In this document: in pieces, positions 34,903 through 44,741 of the stretch
How the letters are laid out: each line of letters begins with the position of its first letter
Numbering within the stretch: position 1 is the stretch's first letter
DNA from: Chryseobacterium sp. ISL-80
GTDB lineage: Bacteria; Bacillota; Bacilli; Bacillales; Cytobacillaceae
Length of the DNA stretch: 64,000 nt
Direction of reading: 5' to 3'
Assembly: GCA_018613055.1 (NCBI GenBank)
Contig: JAGGQZ010000003.1
Location: 124,001-188,000, forward strand
Notes under the pieces: generated by a model
Seen by the model: only the letters and a program-made list of their open reading frames with translations
Database searches by the model: none
What the model was told of the DNA's origin: nothing
Made by a program: the position numbers and the translations under genes

Positions 34903-35793
34903 TTAGTCATTCATGATTGTGTCTAGCAGGTTTTCTTCGAATTGCTTGTTTTTCAGCATTGCGATTTCGTGTTTGTATGGCGCTTTTTTATTATTCTTGT
35001 CAGGGCCAACAAAAGGTGTTTCCAGGATTTTTGGTATTTGCATCAGTTGCGGATGGTGGACGATATAATTTAATGCTTCAAAGCCGATATGGCCGAAACC
35101 GATATTTTCATGGCGGTCTTTCCTTGTCCCGAACTCATTTTTGCTGTCATTGATGTGCATGACTTTAAGCCTGTCGAGTCCGATGATCTTATCGAATTCG
35201 TTCAACACGCCATCGAAATCCTCGACGATTCGATAACCCGCGTCATGGGTATGGCATGTATCAAAGCAGACAGAAAGCTTGTCATTGTATTTGACACCGT
35301 CGATGATCATCGCCAGCTCCTCAAACGACTTCCCGCATTCAGATCCTTTTCCGGCCATGGTTTCCAGAGCGATTTGGACTTTGTCTTCCGCGCTAAGGAC
35401 CTCGTTCAGGCCTTCAATGATTTTCTCGATTCCTTTGTCTGCGCCCGCTCCTACATGGGCACCTGGATGCAGCACGATTTGCTTGGCGCCAAGGGCTTCG
35501 GTCCTGTCGATTTCACTCCGCAAAAACCTTACTCCCAAATCGAAGGTGTCAGGATTCTGGGTGTTCCCAATATTGATGATATATGGGGCATGGACAACGA
35601 TTTCGCTGATGCCATTCTGCTCCATATGCAGTCGTCCTGCTTCAATGTTCAGGTCCTCGATTTTCTTTCTTCTTGTATTCTGAGGTGCTCCCGTATAGAT
35701 CATGAAAGTATTTGCACCATATGAGACAGCCTCTTCACTTGCTGCAAGCAGCATTTTTTTGCCGCTCATCGAAACATGTGATCCAATTAACAT
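34903..35793 (-). CDS. nfo: Endonuclease IV (AP endonuclease)
   Basis: 296 aa TIM-barrel base-excision repair enzyme that cuts 5' of abasic sites. AP endonuclease family 2 motifs are visible: [42 protein letters not shown] and HINDSK. Zinc ligands lie in these motifs. In B. subtilis nfo (yqfS) protects spore DNA at germination. GGAGAG precedes the ATG; 21 bp follow the cshB stop. Confidence 0.96.
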   Translation of the reverse strand: MLIGSHVSMSGKKMLLAASEEAVSYGANTFMIYTGAPQNTRRKKIEDLNIEAGRLHMEQNGISEIVVHAPYIINIGNTQNPDTFDLGVRFLRSEIDRTEALGAKQIVLHPGAHVGAGADKGIEKIIEGLNEVLSAEDKVQIALETMAGKGSECGKSFEELAMIIDGVKYNDKLSVCFDTCHTHDAGYRIVEDFDGVLNEFDKIIGLDRLKVMHINDSKNEFGTRKDRHENIGFGHIGFEALNYIVHHPQLMQIPKILETPFVGPDKNNKKAPYKHEIAMLKNKQFEENLLDTIMND

Positions 35794-35814
35794 CTAGATC
35801 TCTCCTAAATCCCT

Positions 35815-37131
35815 TTATTTATTTCTCTTCTGAATACGGTTTTCCCGTTTTTTGATTTTATCCATTTCGTATTTCATTTTCTTTTTATAACCTGGTTTTA
35901 CCTTTTTAGGCTTGGACACAAGCGTCTTTGCCTTAGCCTCGCCTGCCGTTTCCTTCTTCTTTCGGTTCTGGCGACGGTTTCGCTCTTCAATCTCGGTGAA
36001 TTCACCTTTTTTCAAGTCGATGTTGTTAAAAGTAATTCCCATCTTTTCAAGGCGAACCAATGCATCTTCATCGCTCTGCTCGTAAATGGTCAAAGCAACT
36101 CCTGAGGATCCGGCACGTGCGGTCCTTCCCACCCTGTGGATATAAAAATCAAGGTCCGTAGGCAGCTCATAATTTATGACATGGCTGATTCCCTGAATGT
36201 CAATCCCTCTTGCTGCCAGGTCAGTCGCAACCAGATATTGGAACTCAAGGTCTTTGATTTGCTTCATGACCCGTTTTCGCTCACGCGGGCTGAGGTCACC
36301 ATGGATACGGCCGACCTTCATTCCCTTTTGAATCAGCCCATCCGCAATTTCGTCTGCTTTTTTCTTTGTATTCGCGAAGACGATTCCCAAATATGGATTG
36401 AATGCCAGCAGGGCCGAATGCACAAGGCCAATTTTATCCCGGTGCCTTGCAGGAAGAAGAATATGCTCGATCTTCGCGGCTGTGGCCTGTTTAGGGTCGA
36501 TTTGGACAAATTTAGGATTTTCCATGTACTTTTTCAAAAATGGTTTAAGTTTTTCAGGAATGGTGGCCGAGAATACGAGCATCTGAAGCTTTTCCGGCAT
36601 GCGGGATGCAAACTGGTCGATGTCCTCGATGAATCCCATATCGAGCATCAAATCTGCCTCATCAATAACGAGGATATTGGCTGTGTGCACAAACAATGCG
36701 TTTTCCTTAACAAGGTCATTAATCCTGCCTGGAGTCCCAATCACGATCTGTGGCTGGGTCTTCAGCTTCTCGATGGTCCTTTGCTTGTCCGTTCCGCCAA
36801 TATAGCAGCGGGCAGTGATCTGCTCTCCGTCAGGTGCATGTTCAGCAATTTTAAGAACTTCATGATAAATCTGGTTCGCAAGTTCACGCGTCGGCGCTGT
36901 GATGACTGCCTGTACTTCATTGCGCGATGGATCAATCCTGTTCATGATTGGCAGAACATAGGCATGTGTCTTTCCCGTACCTGTCTGTGATTGACCAATC
37001 GCACTGTCACCCTTCAGTACGGTCGGAATCAGGCGCTCCTGGATTTCAGTCGGCTCATAAAAGCCTAATTTATTGATTGCATCTATAATGAACGGCTTTA
37101 GTTCATAACGTGTAAATTTCGTTTCACTCAT
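35815..37131 (-). CDS. cshB: DEAD-box RNA helicase CshB
   Basis: 438 aa. Q motif around GFYEPTEIQ, Walker A QTGTGKTH, DEAD box VIDEADLMLD, SAT in VFSATIP, and motif VI HRVGRTARAG. The C-terminal 60 residues are very basic and probably bind RNA. It unwinds RNA during cold adaptation and ribosome assembly. GAAGGAG precedes the ATG. Likely cotranscribed with nfo. Confidence 0.95.
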   Translation of the reverse strand: MSETKFTRYELKPFIIDAINKLGFYEPTEIQERLIPTVLKGDSAIGQSQTGTGKTHAYVLPIMNRIDPSRNEVQAVITAPTRELANQIYHEVLKIAEHAPDGEQITARCYIGGTDKQRTIEKLKTQPQIVIGTPGRINDLVKENALFVHTANILVIDEADLMLDMGFIEDIDQFASRMPEKLQMLVFSATIPEKLKPFLKKYMENPKFVQIDPKQATAAKIEHILLPARHRDKIGLVHSALLAFNPYLGIVFANTKKKADEIADGLIQKGMKVGRIHGDLSPRERKRVMKQIKDLEFQYLVATDLAARGIDIQGISHVINYELPTDLDFYIHRVGRTARAGSSGVALTIYEQSDEDALVRLEKMGITFNNIDLKKGEFTEIEERNRRQNRKKKETAGEAKAKTLVSKPKKVKPGYKKKMKYEMDKIKKRENRIQKRNK

Positions 37132-37219
37132 TGAAAATCTCCTTCTTTTCCCCTGTCCCGCAAGTATTTCCGGGATTACAGCCTGTTCCGTAAGCTGTTC
37201 TTTTCAGGTTCATCCTGTA

Positions 37220-37249
37220 ATTATAATAAAGATTGCAGAAAATCTCCAA
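37220..37249 (-). promoter_or_regulatory. cshB promoter
   Basis: On the minus strand TTGGAG (+ 37244-37249), 18-bp spacer and a perfect TATAAT (+ 37220-37225). It leaves a leader of about 80 nt. Confidence 0.55.
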
Positions 37250-37315
37250 TCAGTACTATCTTAACCTTTCCTATGAAAAAAACAAACCTGTTTCAAGACA
37301 TACTTTTTTCCTTAA

Positions 37316-37342
37316 ACCATTCCAGACTTCCCGCATATCCTA
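37316..37342 (+). promoter_or_regulatory. Possible sigma-K promoter of yqfQ
   Basis: CATATCCTA (37334-37342) fits the sigma-K -10 CATANNNTA, with ACC (37316-37318) about 15 bp upstream as the short -35. The motif is weak, but late sporulation expression fits the product. Confidence 0.35.
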
Positions 37343-37376
37343 ATAGGAGATGAAATATTGGAAAGGAGGGGTCTCA

Positions 37377-38024
37377 ATGCTACAAGGACCCCGTATGAAT
37401 CCACGCGGAATGCAGAATCGCTTCCAAGGCCCCCGCATGATGGGAGGGCCGGGGATGGGCCAGCGTCCGATGTATTCAAATCCATTCGCTCAAGGCCCAA
37501 TGATGCCTCAGGGCCAGATGCCGCGAATGGGGGGCAGGAATATGCGCTCAAGACAGGGCGGCGGACTGCTCTCGAAGATATTGGGAAGAGGCAACGGCGG
37601 CCAGCGAAATGGTCCAGCAGGTTTCTTAACTGGAGCCAATACAGCGACACGGGGAGCGGGTACAGGCGGAGGAATCCTGAAATCACTCGCGGATCCATCC
37701 GCACTGAGCGGTTTTCTTACAAACACGCAAAAAGTTTTGAATACGGCGCAGCAGTTCGGCCCGATGGTCCAGCAATATGGTCCGCTTGTCCGCAACCTGC
37801 CATCGATGTGGAAATTATATCGAGGATTGAAGGATCTTCCGGATGCAGATGAACAAACAGCTGAATCAGAGACAGACCACCCTGAAAAGAACAAGAACGA
37901 GAACAGGAGTAAGACCAAGAGTAAGAACAGGAAGAAGCCGGTGAAAACCGAAAACACGGCTGCATCACGCAAACCAGCCCCAAAGCAGAGTAACGGGGCA
38001 TCAACACCAAAACTTTTCATTTAA
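37377..38024 (+). CDS. yqfQ: YqfQ/VrrA-like spore-associated protein
   Basis: 215 aa of low complexity. The N-terminal 90 residues are Gly/Met/Pro/Arg/Gln-rich (repeated MxGPxM-type pieces), the middle has a conserved helical segment (GFLTNTQKVLNTAQQFGPMVQQYGP, about 110-140), and the tail is Lys/Asn/Glu-rich. This matches the YqfQ family, including B. anthracis VrrA. A perfect AAAGGAGG lies before the ATG; a longer frame nine codons upstream covers that site. It is likely a spore coat or spore surface component. Confidence 0.82.
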   Translation: MLQGPRMNPRGMQNRFQGPRMMGGPGMGQRPMYSNPFAQGPMMPQGQMPRMGGRNMRSRQGGGLLSKILGRGNGGQRNGPAGFLTGANTATRGAGTGGGILKSLADPSALSGFLTNTQKVLNTAQQFGPMVQQYGPLVRNLPSMWKLYRGLKDLPDADEQTAESETDHPEKNKNENRSKTKSKNRKKPVKTENTAASRKPAPKQSNGASTPKLFI

Positions 38025-38131
38025 TCTGAACAATAGTTAATTCTTCCTTCTGGGAATCCTCTTTTGTAATCTTTCTATAAGTTTTATATAATAAAAGAAA
38101 GAATCAGAGGTATTCTTAGGAGGATGACTCA

Positions 38132-39085
38132 ATGAATGTAATTAAAATATCGCCGCGCGGCTATTGCTACGGCGTTGTCGACGCAATGGTCATTGCCCGC
38201 AATGCAGCACTGGATAAAAGCTTGCCGCGACCTATATATATACTTGGAATGATTGTCCATAACAAGCATGTTACCGATGCATTTGAAGAAGAGGGCATCA
38301 TCACTTTGGACGGAAACAACCGCAAGGAGATCCTAGAAAAGGTTGAGGGCGGGACAGTTATTTTCACTGCGCATGGTATCTCCCCTGAGGTCAGGGAGCT
38401 TGCCAGGAAAAAAGGGCTGGTATCGATCGATGCTACATGCCCGGACGTTACGAACACCCATAACCTGATTCGCGAAAAGGAAAAAGAAGGATTCGAAGTC
38501 ATTTACATTGGCAAAAAAGGCCATCCAGAACCTGAGGGTGCTGTAGGCGTGGCCCCTGGGATCGTTCATCTTGTCGAAACAGCTGCTGATGTGGAAGCGT
38601 TGAATTTACAGGCTGAAAAATTGATTGTCACCAACCAGACAACCATGAGCCAGTGGGACGTTGCCGAGATTATGGAAAAAGTAAAAGAAAAATATCCTCA
38701 CGCAGAGGTGCACAGGGAAATCTGCATGGCGACGCAAGTACGCCAGGAGGCAGTGGCCGAGCAGGCGAAAGAAGCGGATGTCCTGATTGTTGTTGGCGAC
38801 CCAAAGAGCAACAACTCCAACCGCCTTGCCCAGGTGTCACAAGAGATAGCCGGCACCAAAGCCTATCGGATTGCCGATATTAGCGAGCTTGAAATCGATT
38901 GGATCAAGGATGCCGAGACAGTTGCCGTCACTTCCGGCGCATCGACTCCGACACCAATCACAAAGGAAGTCATCACTTTCCTTGAACAGTATGATCAGGA
39001 AAACGAAGCAACCTGGGTAAAAGAGAAAAAGGTGCCACTCTCTAAAATTTTGCCAAAGGTTAAGAAAACCGAAGCAAGTGTATAA
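38132..39085 (+). CDS. ispH: 4-hydroxy-3-methylbut-2-enyl diphosphate reductase
   Basis: 317 aa, last MEP-pathway enzyme, reducing HMBPP to IPP and DMAPP. The three cluster cysteines are in GYCYGV (Cys12), DATCPDV and EICMATQ; HGISPE and TNQTTMS are further active-site blocks. AGGAGG precedes the ATG. It supplies isoprenoids for undecaprenyl phosphate and menaquinone. Strong terminator follows. Confidence 0.97.
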   Translation: MNVIKISPRGYCYGVVDAMVIARNAALDKSLPRPIYILGMIVHNKHVTDAFEEEGIITLDGNNRKEILEKVEGGTVIFTAHGISPEVRELARKKGLVSIDATCPDVTNTHNLIREKEKEGFEVIYIGKKGHPEPEGAVGVAPGIVHLVETAADVEALNLQAEKLIVTNQTTMSQWDVAEIMEKVKEKYPHAEVHREICMATQVRQEAVAEQAKEADVLIVVGDPKSNNSNRLAQVSQEIAGTKAYRIADISELEIDWIKDAETVAVTSGASTPTPITKEVITFLEQYDQENEATWVKEKKVPLSKILPKVKKTEASV

Positions 39086-39089
39086 TAGG

Positions 39090-39119
39090 AAAGCAGCCCG
39101 AATGAATTCGGGCTGCTTT
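39090..39119. terminator. Bidirectional terminator ispH/yqfO
   Basis: A 14-bp perfect stem (AAAGCAGCCCGAAT and its complement) with a 2-nt apex, followed by T-rich sequence. Confidence 0.92.
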
Positions 39120-39188
39120 TTTGGTACCAGAGGATCCTTCCCCCGCCTTCTAAAAGGACTTAGGTTAGTACCCCTCTATTGGTTTATT

Positions 39189-40304
39189 TCAGATAAATGT
39201 AAAAGGATCCGTGTCAACTTCTGAAGCCATAAACTGGACATCATACCCCTTTTCCTTACTGAGCCTTTCCATAACGCTGGCGGTTCCTTTCTTCATGATT
39301 TTTTCGACATTATGTCCCGGATCGATCATGTTCAAGCCGTCCATCAGTGCATCATGTGCAGTGTGATAATAGATATCTCCAGTTATATACACATCAGCTC
39401 CGCGGAACTTTGCCTGAGAGAAATACTTATTCCCGTCACCGCCAAGGACAGCTGCTTTTTTCACCTTAGCATTTAAATCTCCGACAACGCGGACCCTATC
39501 GACACCAAGTGCTTCCTTAACATAGTTTGCATAGTCTGCCAGAGTCGTCTCCTCGACTTTTCCGATTCTGCCTAGTCCAAGCTGTTCTCCGCTATTCTCA
39601 AGTCGATATACATCATAGGCGACCTCTTCATATGGGTGCGCTTTAATCATCGCCTGGATTACCTTTTTTTCGATACTCTGCGAAAAAACCGTCTCTACCC
39701 GGACTTCATTGACCGCTTCCAGCTTTCCTTGTTCGCCGATATGCGGATTTGTATTTTCGCCAGGCAGGAATCGTCCCTTTCCGGAGGCTGAGAAGGAACA
39801 ATGACTATAATTGCCGATCGCCCCGGCCCCTGCGTTTCCTAAGGCTTCACGGATTTGCTCTGCATTTTCCTCAGGGACAAAAACAACCAGTTTCTTCAGC
39901 TGGTCTTCATAAGTCGGAACCAGTACCTGGGGATCCTTGAGACCAAGTGCGTCAGCAAGGAGATCATTCACTCCGCCTTTTGCCACATCTAGATTCGTAT
40001 GTGCAGCATAAACGGCAATGTCATGTTTGATCAGTCTGGCAATCATCCTGCCTGCCGGTGTGTCCGTCGCAATTTTTTTCAATGGCCGGAAAATTGGCGG
40101 GTGGTGGGCAATGATTAATTGAACATTTTTTGCAATCGCCTCTTCGACCACCTCCTCTGTAACATCCAGAGCGATCAGGACATTTTCGACCGGCTGGTTC
40201 AGGGCTCCAATTTGCAGGCCTATTTTGTCGCCTTCCATGGCAAAGGCTTTGGGGGAAAATTGTTCGAAAAGCTGGATCACTTCATGACCGTTTACTTTTT
40301 TCAC
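39189..40304 (-). CDS. yqfO: Nif3/YqfO family protein
   Basis: 371 aa: a Nif3 domain split around a CutA/PII-like insert (about 130-230), the plan of Bacillus YqfO. The dimetal-site histidines appear in IIAHHPPIF, AAHTNLD and the C-terminal ITGDIYYHTAHDA. Often annotated as GTP cyclohydrolase 1 type 2, but that activity is not proven for this branch. GTG start behind GGAGG. Its start overlaps the trmK stop by 4 bp. Confidence 0.92.
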   Translation of the reverse strand: MKKVNGHEVIQLFEQFSPKAFAMEGDKIGLQIGALNQPVENVLIALDVTEEVVEEAIAKNVQLIIAHHPPIFRPLKKIATDTPAGRMIARLIKHDIAVYAAHTNLDVAKGGVNDLLADALGLKDPQVLVPTYEDQLKKLVVFVPEENAEQIREALGNAGAGAIGNYSHCSFSASGKGRFLPGENTNPHIGEQGKLEAVNEVRVETVFSQSIEKKVIQAMIKAHPYEEVAYDVYRLENSGEQLGLGRIGKVEETTLADYANYVKEALGVDRVRVVGDLNAKVKKAAVLGGDGNKYFSQAKFRGADVYITGDIYYHTAHDALMDGLNMIDPGHNVEKIMKKGTASVMERLSKEKGYDVQFMASEVDTDPFTFI

Positions 40305-41011
40305 TGGAACGCCTCCTCTGCCATTTTCAGTTTCTTCTCTAATTCCTTCCTCTTGCTTTCTGTATCTTCATTTTGAACAGCTCCATCCAGCTGCTTTAAG
40401 ATCCGCTGCCAATTTTTCATCTCTGCATTCCATTTTTCAACGAATACCGCAGACGCTTCTCTCAATAAAAATGGCCCAAACAGAATGCCATTCTCAAGAT
40501 TGATGTCCTGATAAGCTTTTAGTGGTTCGCCTTTTTCGGCAACAAGGATTTCGTAGATCTTTCCATCTTCTTTCAGGATTTCTTCTTCTACAAGCTCCCA
40601 TCCATTGTCAATCAGCCATCTGCGCACTGCAAAGCTTCCGACATTCGGCTGTAACACCAGCCTGCTTACGCCTTCGAGCTTCGATTTTCCTTTTTCCAAA
40701 ATTGATGAAATCAATGTTCCGCCCATGCCGGCAATCGTAATGCAATCCACTTCACCTGGTTCAATCACTTCGAGTCCGTCACCCTTGCGGACGGTAATCC
40801 AATCTGTTAGTTTCTCCTCCTGGACCTGCTCAAGGGCAGATTGGAACGGTCCGTTGGCAACCTCACCTGCGATGGCCTTCGGAACGGTCCCCTTTTTAAC
40901 GACATTACAAGGAAGGTAGGCATGGTCGGAGCCGATATCAGCAAGCCTGGCACCTTGTGGAATATAATTTGCAACGGCATTCAGCCGGTCTGAGAGCTTC
41001 TCAGCATTCAT
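40301..41011 (-). CDS. trmK: tRNA (adenine22-N1)-methyltransferase
   Basis: 236 aa Rossmann methyltransferase using SAM. The SAM-binding motif is ARLADIGSDHAYLP and the catalytic-loop motif is TIAGMGG. It makes m1A22 in tRNA, as shown for B. subtilis YqfN/TrmK. AGGTG six bases before the ATG sets the start. Coupled to yqfO by a 4-bp overlap. Confidence 0.94.
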   Translation of the reverse strand: MNAEKLSDRLNAVANYIPQGARLADIGSDHAYLPCNVVKKGTVPKAIAGEVANGPFQSALEQVQEEKLTDWITVRKGDGLEVIEPGEVDCITIAGMGGTLISSILEKGKSKLEGVSRLVLQPNVGSFAVRRWLIDNGWELVEEEILKEDGKIYEILVAEKGEPLKAYQDINLENGILFGPFLLREASAVFVEKWNAEMKNWQRILKQLDGAVQNEDTESKRKELEKKLKMAEEAFQ

Positions 41012-41130
41012 AAAAGTCACCTACTAAATCATATTTTGCTTTTATAAGTATATGAAAATCGCCCGCCCCTTGTCCAATTATCGGAAAAAGACAGCGGAAG
41101 TCAACTGGATTGCAGGCTGTTTAAAATAGT

Positions 41131-41161
41131 AAAGGCCCTCTGCAAAAAGCAAAGAGCCCTT
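41131..41161 (-). terminator. Terminator after cccA
   Basis: A 13-bp stem with three G-U pairs (41131-41143 with 41149-41161), 5-nt loop, ending next to the cccA stop. Confidence 0.75.
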
Positions 41162-41167
41162 AAAAAA

Positions 41168-41530
41168 TTACTTCAATTCTTTTACAATCCATTCAGCCAT
41201 TTGTTCTTCCTTGCCTGCAGCCATTCCAGGAGGCATGTTGCCTTTACCATTTGTCAGAATGTCTTTGATTTCATCTTTGGAGTACTTGCTGCCTACACCC
41301 TTCAGTGACGGACCAGATACACCTTCATACTGGTTGCCGTGGCAGCCTGCACAAGTCTGCTGGTAAAACTCTTCTGGGTTCACTTCAGCAGTTTCTTCGG
41401 TCTTTCCGCCGCCTTCTTTTTCCTTTGCAAGATCCTTAGCATCACCAAGACCCTTGAAGGAAAGCAGGAACATCAAGCCGATCCCCATTACCATGATCAA
41501 TACAAACGGGATAATTGGATTACGATTCAT
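41168..41530 (-). CDS. cccA: Cytochrome c-550
   Basis: 120 aa. One N-terminal membrane anchor (about 6-25), acidic linker, and a cytochrome c domain with the heme-binding CAGCH and a distal methionine in GNMPPGM. The domain faces the outside and carries electrons in the respiratory chain. The second of two tandem ATGs is chosen for spacing from GGAGGG. Confidence 0.94.
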   Translation of the reverse strand: MNRNPIIPFVLIMVMGIGLMFLLSFKGLGDAKDLAKEKEGGGKTEETAEVNPEEFYQQTCAGCHGNQYEGVSGPSLKGVGSKYSKDEIKDILTNGKGNMPPGMAAGKEEQMAEWIVKELK

Positions 41531-41656
41531 CATATACCCTCCTTTATGTACAACATCAACTAAATAATGATTTCACACAGATATTATTTTACTTGAAAAA
41601 CGTTTACAGGGAAAGTAAAAAAGCAAACTTTGTCACACATGTTCACAATTTAGACA

Positions 41657-41684
41657 AAAAACTCCATCAATTGATGAAGTTTTT
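41657..41684 (-). terminator. Terminator after acyl-CoA dehydrogenase
   Basis: Stem AAAAACT-CATCAA / TTGATG-AGTTTTT with one mismatch, T-run on the minus strand. Confidence 0.85.
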
Positions 41685-41713
41685 GATGATTAAGGCATAT
41701 TTAGGTTGCCCTT

Positions 41714-42853
41714 TTAGCAGCCAATTAATCTTGCAATCACCATTCTTTGCACTTCAGATGTTCCTTCGCCAATCTCCAGCAGCTTCGCATCTCGCATATA
41801 GCGCTCGACTTCATACTCACGCATATAGCCGTACCCGCCATGGATCTGTACAGCCTGATCTGCGACTTCCATTGCGATTTCTGAAGCATATAGCTTACAC
41901 ATCGAAGCCTCCTTCGAGAACGGGCGTCCCTCGTCCTTCAGCCATGCCGCCTTATAGACCATATTGCGTGCAAGTTCAATTTTCATTGCCATGTCAGCAA
42001 GCTTGAACTGGATTGCCTGGAACTGGGATATAGGTCTTCCAAATTGCTGTCTTTCTTTTGCATACTGCAAAGCTTTCTCATAAGCAGCCTGCGCTACCCC
42101 TACTGCCATAGCGCCAATACCGATCCTGCCGCCATCAAGTGTCACAAGGAATTGCTTGAAGCCTTCCCCTTTCTTTCCAAGCAGGTTCTCAACCGGGACA
42201 TGTACATCCTCCATCACCAGCTGTGTGGTATTGGATGCATTCAGGCCCATTTTTTCATAATTGTCGATGACAGTGAAGCCTGGTGCATCTGTCGGCACAA
42301 TGATCGCACTGATTTCTTTTTTGCCATCGTTATTGCCGGTGATGGCAGTCATTGCCAGATGTTTGGCATAGCTTGCATTGGTAATAAAGTTTTTGCTGCC
42401 ATTGATGATGTATTCACCATCCACTTCTTTGGCAGTAGTCTGAGTCCCGCCTGCATCCGAGCCCGCATTCGGTTCAGTAAGCCCAAATGCACCCAGGGAT
42501 TCTCCTGTACAGATAGGTGTCAGGTATTTCTGCTTTTGTTCTTCTGTGCCGAATAGGTTAATAGGAGCTCCTCCAAGAGATATATGAGCCGAGTAAGTAA
42601 TCCCGGTGGAAGCACATGCCCTGCTCAACTCCTCCGTGACAATGGCGAAGCTGACCGTATCAGCGCCTGCACCACTATATTCCTCAGGAAAAGGCAGCCC
42701 AAGCATTCCAAGTTCACCGAGCTGCTTGAAAATTTCTGTCGGAAACTGTTTCGTTTTATCCCTTTCAATTGCTCCAGGAGCTACTTCTTCCTCGGCAAAT
42801 TCTCTAATCGTCCTTTTAATCATCGCCTGTTCTGATGTTAAATCAAAATTCAT
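41714..42853 (-). CDS. Acyl-CoA dehydrogenase, short-chain type
   Basis: 379 aa FAD enzyme of beta-oxidation. Family signatures are GAFGLTEPNAGSDAGGT (split at about residue 125-140), QFGRPISQFQAIQ and the catalytic glutamate in the C-terminal IGEGTSEVQR. It introduces a C2-C3 double bond in an acyl-CoA; butyryl- or 2-methyl-branched substrates are likely from its similarity to MmgC/AcdA. GGGGG six bases before the ATG. This gene is not between cccA and sigA in B. subtilis and stands alone with its own terminator. Confidence 0.92.
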   Translation of the reverse strand: MNFDLTSEQAMIKRTIREFAEEEVAPGAIERDKTKQFPTEIFKQLGELGMLGLPFPEEYSGAGADTVSFAIVTEELSRACASTGITYSAHISLGGAPINLFGTEEQKQKYLTPICTGESLGAFGLTEPNAGSDAGGTQTTAKEVDGEYIINGSKNFITNASYAKHLAMTAITGNNDGKKEISAIIVPTDAPGFTVIDNYEKMGLNASNTTQLVMEDVHVPVENLLGKKGEGFKQFLVTLDGGRIGIGAMAVGVAQAAYEKALQYAKERQQFGRPISQFQAIQFKLADMAMKIELARNMVYKAAWLKDEGRPFSKEASMCKLYASEIAMEVADQAVQIHGGYGYMREYEVERYMRDAKLLEIGEGTSEVQRMVIARLIGC

Positions 42854-42951
42854 TTCCATCCCCCTCAAGACATTGAATGCGTTTACATTCTACATTATAA
42901 AGGTGAACAGACAATTTTCTCAACATTTAAAAACTTTTTAATTTTGAATTA

Positions 42952-43491
42952 TTATATGAATATAGCAACCAACAGAACTATTAGCCCAGCTATTCCTGAT
43001 ACTTTGAAGGACACCATCTTCCACTTCATGCCTGCTGCAAGCCATAACAGACAGTTGAGGGCAGTGATCATATAGAGAATAGCATGTTTGTCCGGAAATA
43101 GTATTTCCCCCGCCTGTATGGATGTGATCAGTAAGAGGAGTGCCGAAGAAAGCAAAATGACTAAATCCATAAGAGAATTCTTCAGCATATAAAGAGCGGT
43201 TAACAGGGAAGTTATTCCAAAAAATATTGTCAAACCGATTTGCAAAAAAAGAGACAATTCAGTAAAATAAAATAAAAAAACTGAAAGCGGTAACAATCCA
43301 ATCAAGACAATCTTAAGAAGATTTAAAGGTCTATTGCTTTTGTTGCCGATGGATTCGCCCTCTGTACTTCCTTCGGTATATAGGTTCAGGAGAAAGTCAC
43401 AATAATGATCCGGCAGCAGCCTGCTTTCTTTCCAGTATTTGATTTCATTCGTAATGATTTTCCTGCGATGGTCATCCATTTGTCGGCACAT
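42952..43491 (-). CDS. Unknown five-helix membrane protein
   Basis: 179 aa; I do not recognise the family with certainty. A charged N-terminal segment of about 55 residues (YWKESRLLPDHYCDFLLNLY) precedes about five tightly spaced hydrophobic helices. Start uncertain: the ATG four codons later (43479) is also possible. It lies after the sigA terminator and before the acyl-CoA dehydrogenase. Role unknown. Confidence 0.7.
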   Translation of the reverse strand: MCRQMDDHRRKIITNEIKYWKESRLLPDHYCDFLLNLYTEGSTEGESIGNKSNRPLNLLKIVLIGLLPLSVFLFYFTELSLFLQIGLTIFFGITSLLTALYMLKNSLMDLVILLSSALLLLITSIQAGEILFPDKHAILYMITALNCLLWLAAGMKWKMVSFKVSGIAGLIVLLVAIFI

Positions 43492-43518
43492 CCTGTCTCA
43501 AACATTTATACAGAAAAA

Positions 43519-43560
43519 AAGGAATAATTTACTCTTATTTTAAAAAGTAAATTATTCCTT
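43519..43560 (-). terminator. Terminator after sigA
   Basis: A 15-bp perfect stem (AAGGAATAATTTACT / AGTAAATTATTCCTT) with a 12-nt loop and T7 on the minus strand, closing the yqxD-dnaG-sigA operon. Confidence 0.93.
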
Positions 43561-43567
43561 GGCAATC

Positions 43568-44698
43568 CTATTCTAAAAAGTCTTTCAAACGCTTGCTTCG
43601 GCTTGGGTGTCTTAGCTTGCGCAGAGCCTTGGCTTCAATCTGACGGATTCGTTCGCGTGTAACCCCGAACACCTTACCCACTTCTTCAAGCGTACGTGTA
43701 CGGCCATCATCCAGGCCAAAACGCAGTCTCAGGACGTTCTCTTCACGGTCTGTAAGCGTATCTAGGACATCCTCTAGCTGCTCCTTCAAAAGCTCATATG
43801 CTGCGTGTTCGGAAGGAGAGGTAGCATCCTGGTCTTCAATGAAATCCCCAAGGTGTGAATCATCCTCTTCACCGATTGGTGTTTCAAGGGAGACCGGCTC
43901 CTGGGCGATTTTAAGGATTTCTCGGACTTTTTCTGGTGAAAGGTCCATGTCTTCACCAATTTCTTCAGGTGTTGGTTCGCGTCCTAAATCCTGCAGGAGC
44001 TGTCTTTGCACGCGGATCAATTTGTTGATTGTTTCAACCATATGGACAGGGATCCTGATTGTCCTCGCCTGGTCAGCAATCGCACGAGTGATAGCCTGTC
44101 GGATCCACCAGGTAGCATAGGTACTGAACTTGAACCCTTTACGGTAGTCGAATTTCTCAACTGCCTTGATCAAGCCCATATTCCCTTCCTGAATCAGGTC
44201 AAGGAAGAGCATGCCTCGGCCTACATAGCGTTTCGCAATACTTACGACAAGTCGAAGGTTTGCTTCGGCAAGCCGTCTTTTTGCTTCTTCATCGCCCTGC
44301 TCGATTCTTTCCGCAAGGTTGATTTCTTCCTCTGCAGAAAGAAGGTCTACTCGGCCAATTTCCTTCAGGTACATTCTTACCGGGTCATTGATTTTAACAC
44401 CCGGAGGGACACTTAAATCATTCAGGTCGAATTCTTCATCGTCCTTGGCGAGCTGTTTGATATCCGGATCTTCCTCCTCATCACTTTCACCGACAAGTTC
44501 AATTCCCTGTTCACCGAGGAATTCGTAATACTCATCCATTTGATCGGAATCCAGTTCGAAGCTTGAAAGCCTCTCTGCAATATCATCATAAGCAAGGACA
44601 CCTGTTTTCTTTCCCAGTGCCGTTAACTGGTCTTTCACTTGTTCAACTGTCACTTCATTTTCGGTGACTTCTTTAGAACGGGCTGACTTTTCAGCCAT
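43568..44698 (-). CDS. sigA: Housekeeping sigma factor SigA
   Basis: 376 aa. Region 1.1 (acidic, residues 1-80), region 1.2 ([11 protein letters not shown]), region 2 ([38 protein letters not shown]), region 3 and region 4 with [20 protein letters not shown] are complete. It directs RNA polymerase to the TTGACA/TATAAT promoters seen across the window. GGAGGGGG precedes MAEKS. Last gene of the macromolecular synthesis operon after dnaG. Confidence 0.98.
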   Translation of the reverse strand: MAEKSARSKEVTENEVTVEQVKDQLTALGKKTGVLAYDDIAERLSSFELDSDQMDEYYEFLGEQGIELVGESDEEEDPDIKQLAKDDEEFDLNDLSVPPGVKINDPVRMYLKEIGRVDLLSAEEEINLAERIEQGDEEAKRRLAEANLRLVVSIAKRYVGRGMLFLDLIQEGNMGLIKAVEKFDYRKGFKFSTYATWWIRQAITRAIADQARTIRIPVHMVETINKLIRVQRQLLQDLGREPTPEEIGEDMDLSPEKVREILKIAQEPVSLETPIGEEDDSHLGDFIEDQDATSPSEHAAYELLKEQLEDVLDTLTDREENVLRLRFGLDDGRTRTLEEVGKVFGVTRERIRQIEAKALRKLRHPSRSKRLKDFLE

Positions 44699-44741
44699 AT
44701 GTCCCCCTCCTTCCAAAAATCAAAAACAATCAGCATAAGCT

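Noticed and set aside
37358-37852. ORFs overlapping yqfQ in other frames
   Set aside because: They arise from the low-complexity, GC-rich yqfQ sequence; only the frame with AAAGGAGG at the right spacing matches a family.
41594-41608. cre site upstream of cccA
   Set aside because: TGAAAAACGTTTACA resembles a cre box but has one extra base in the centre; not strong enough to list.
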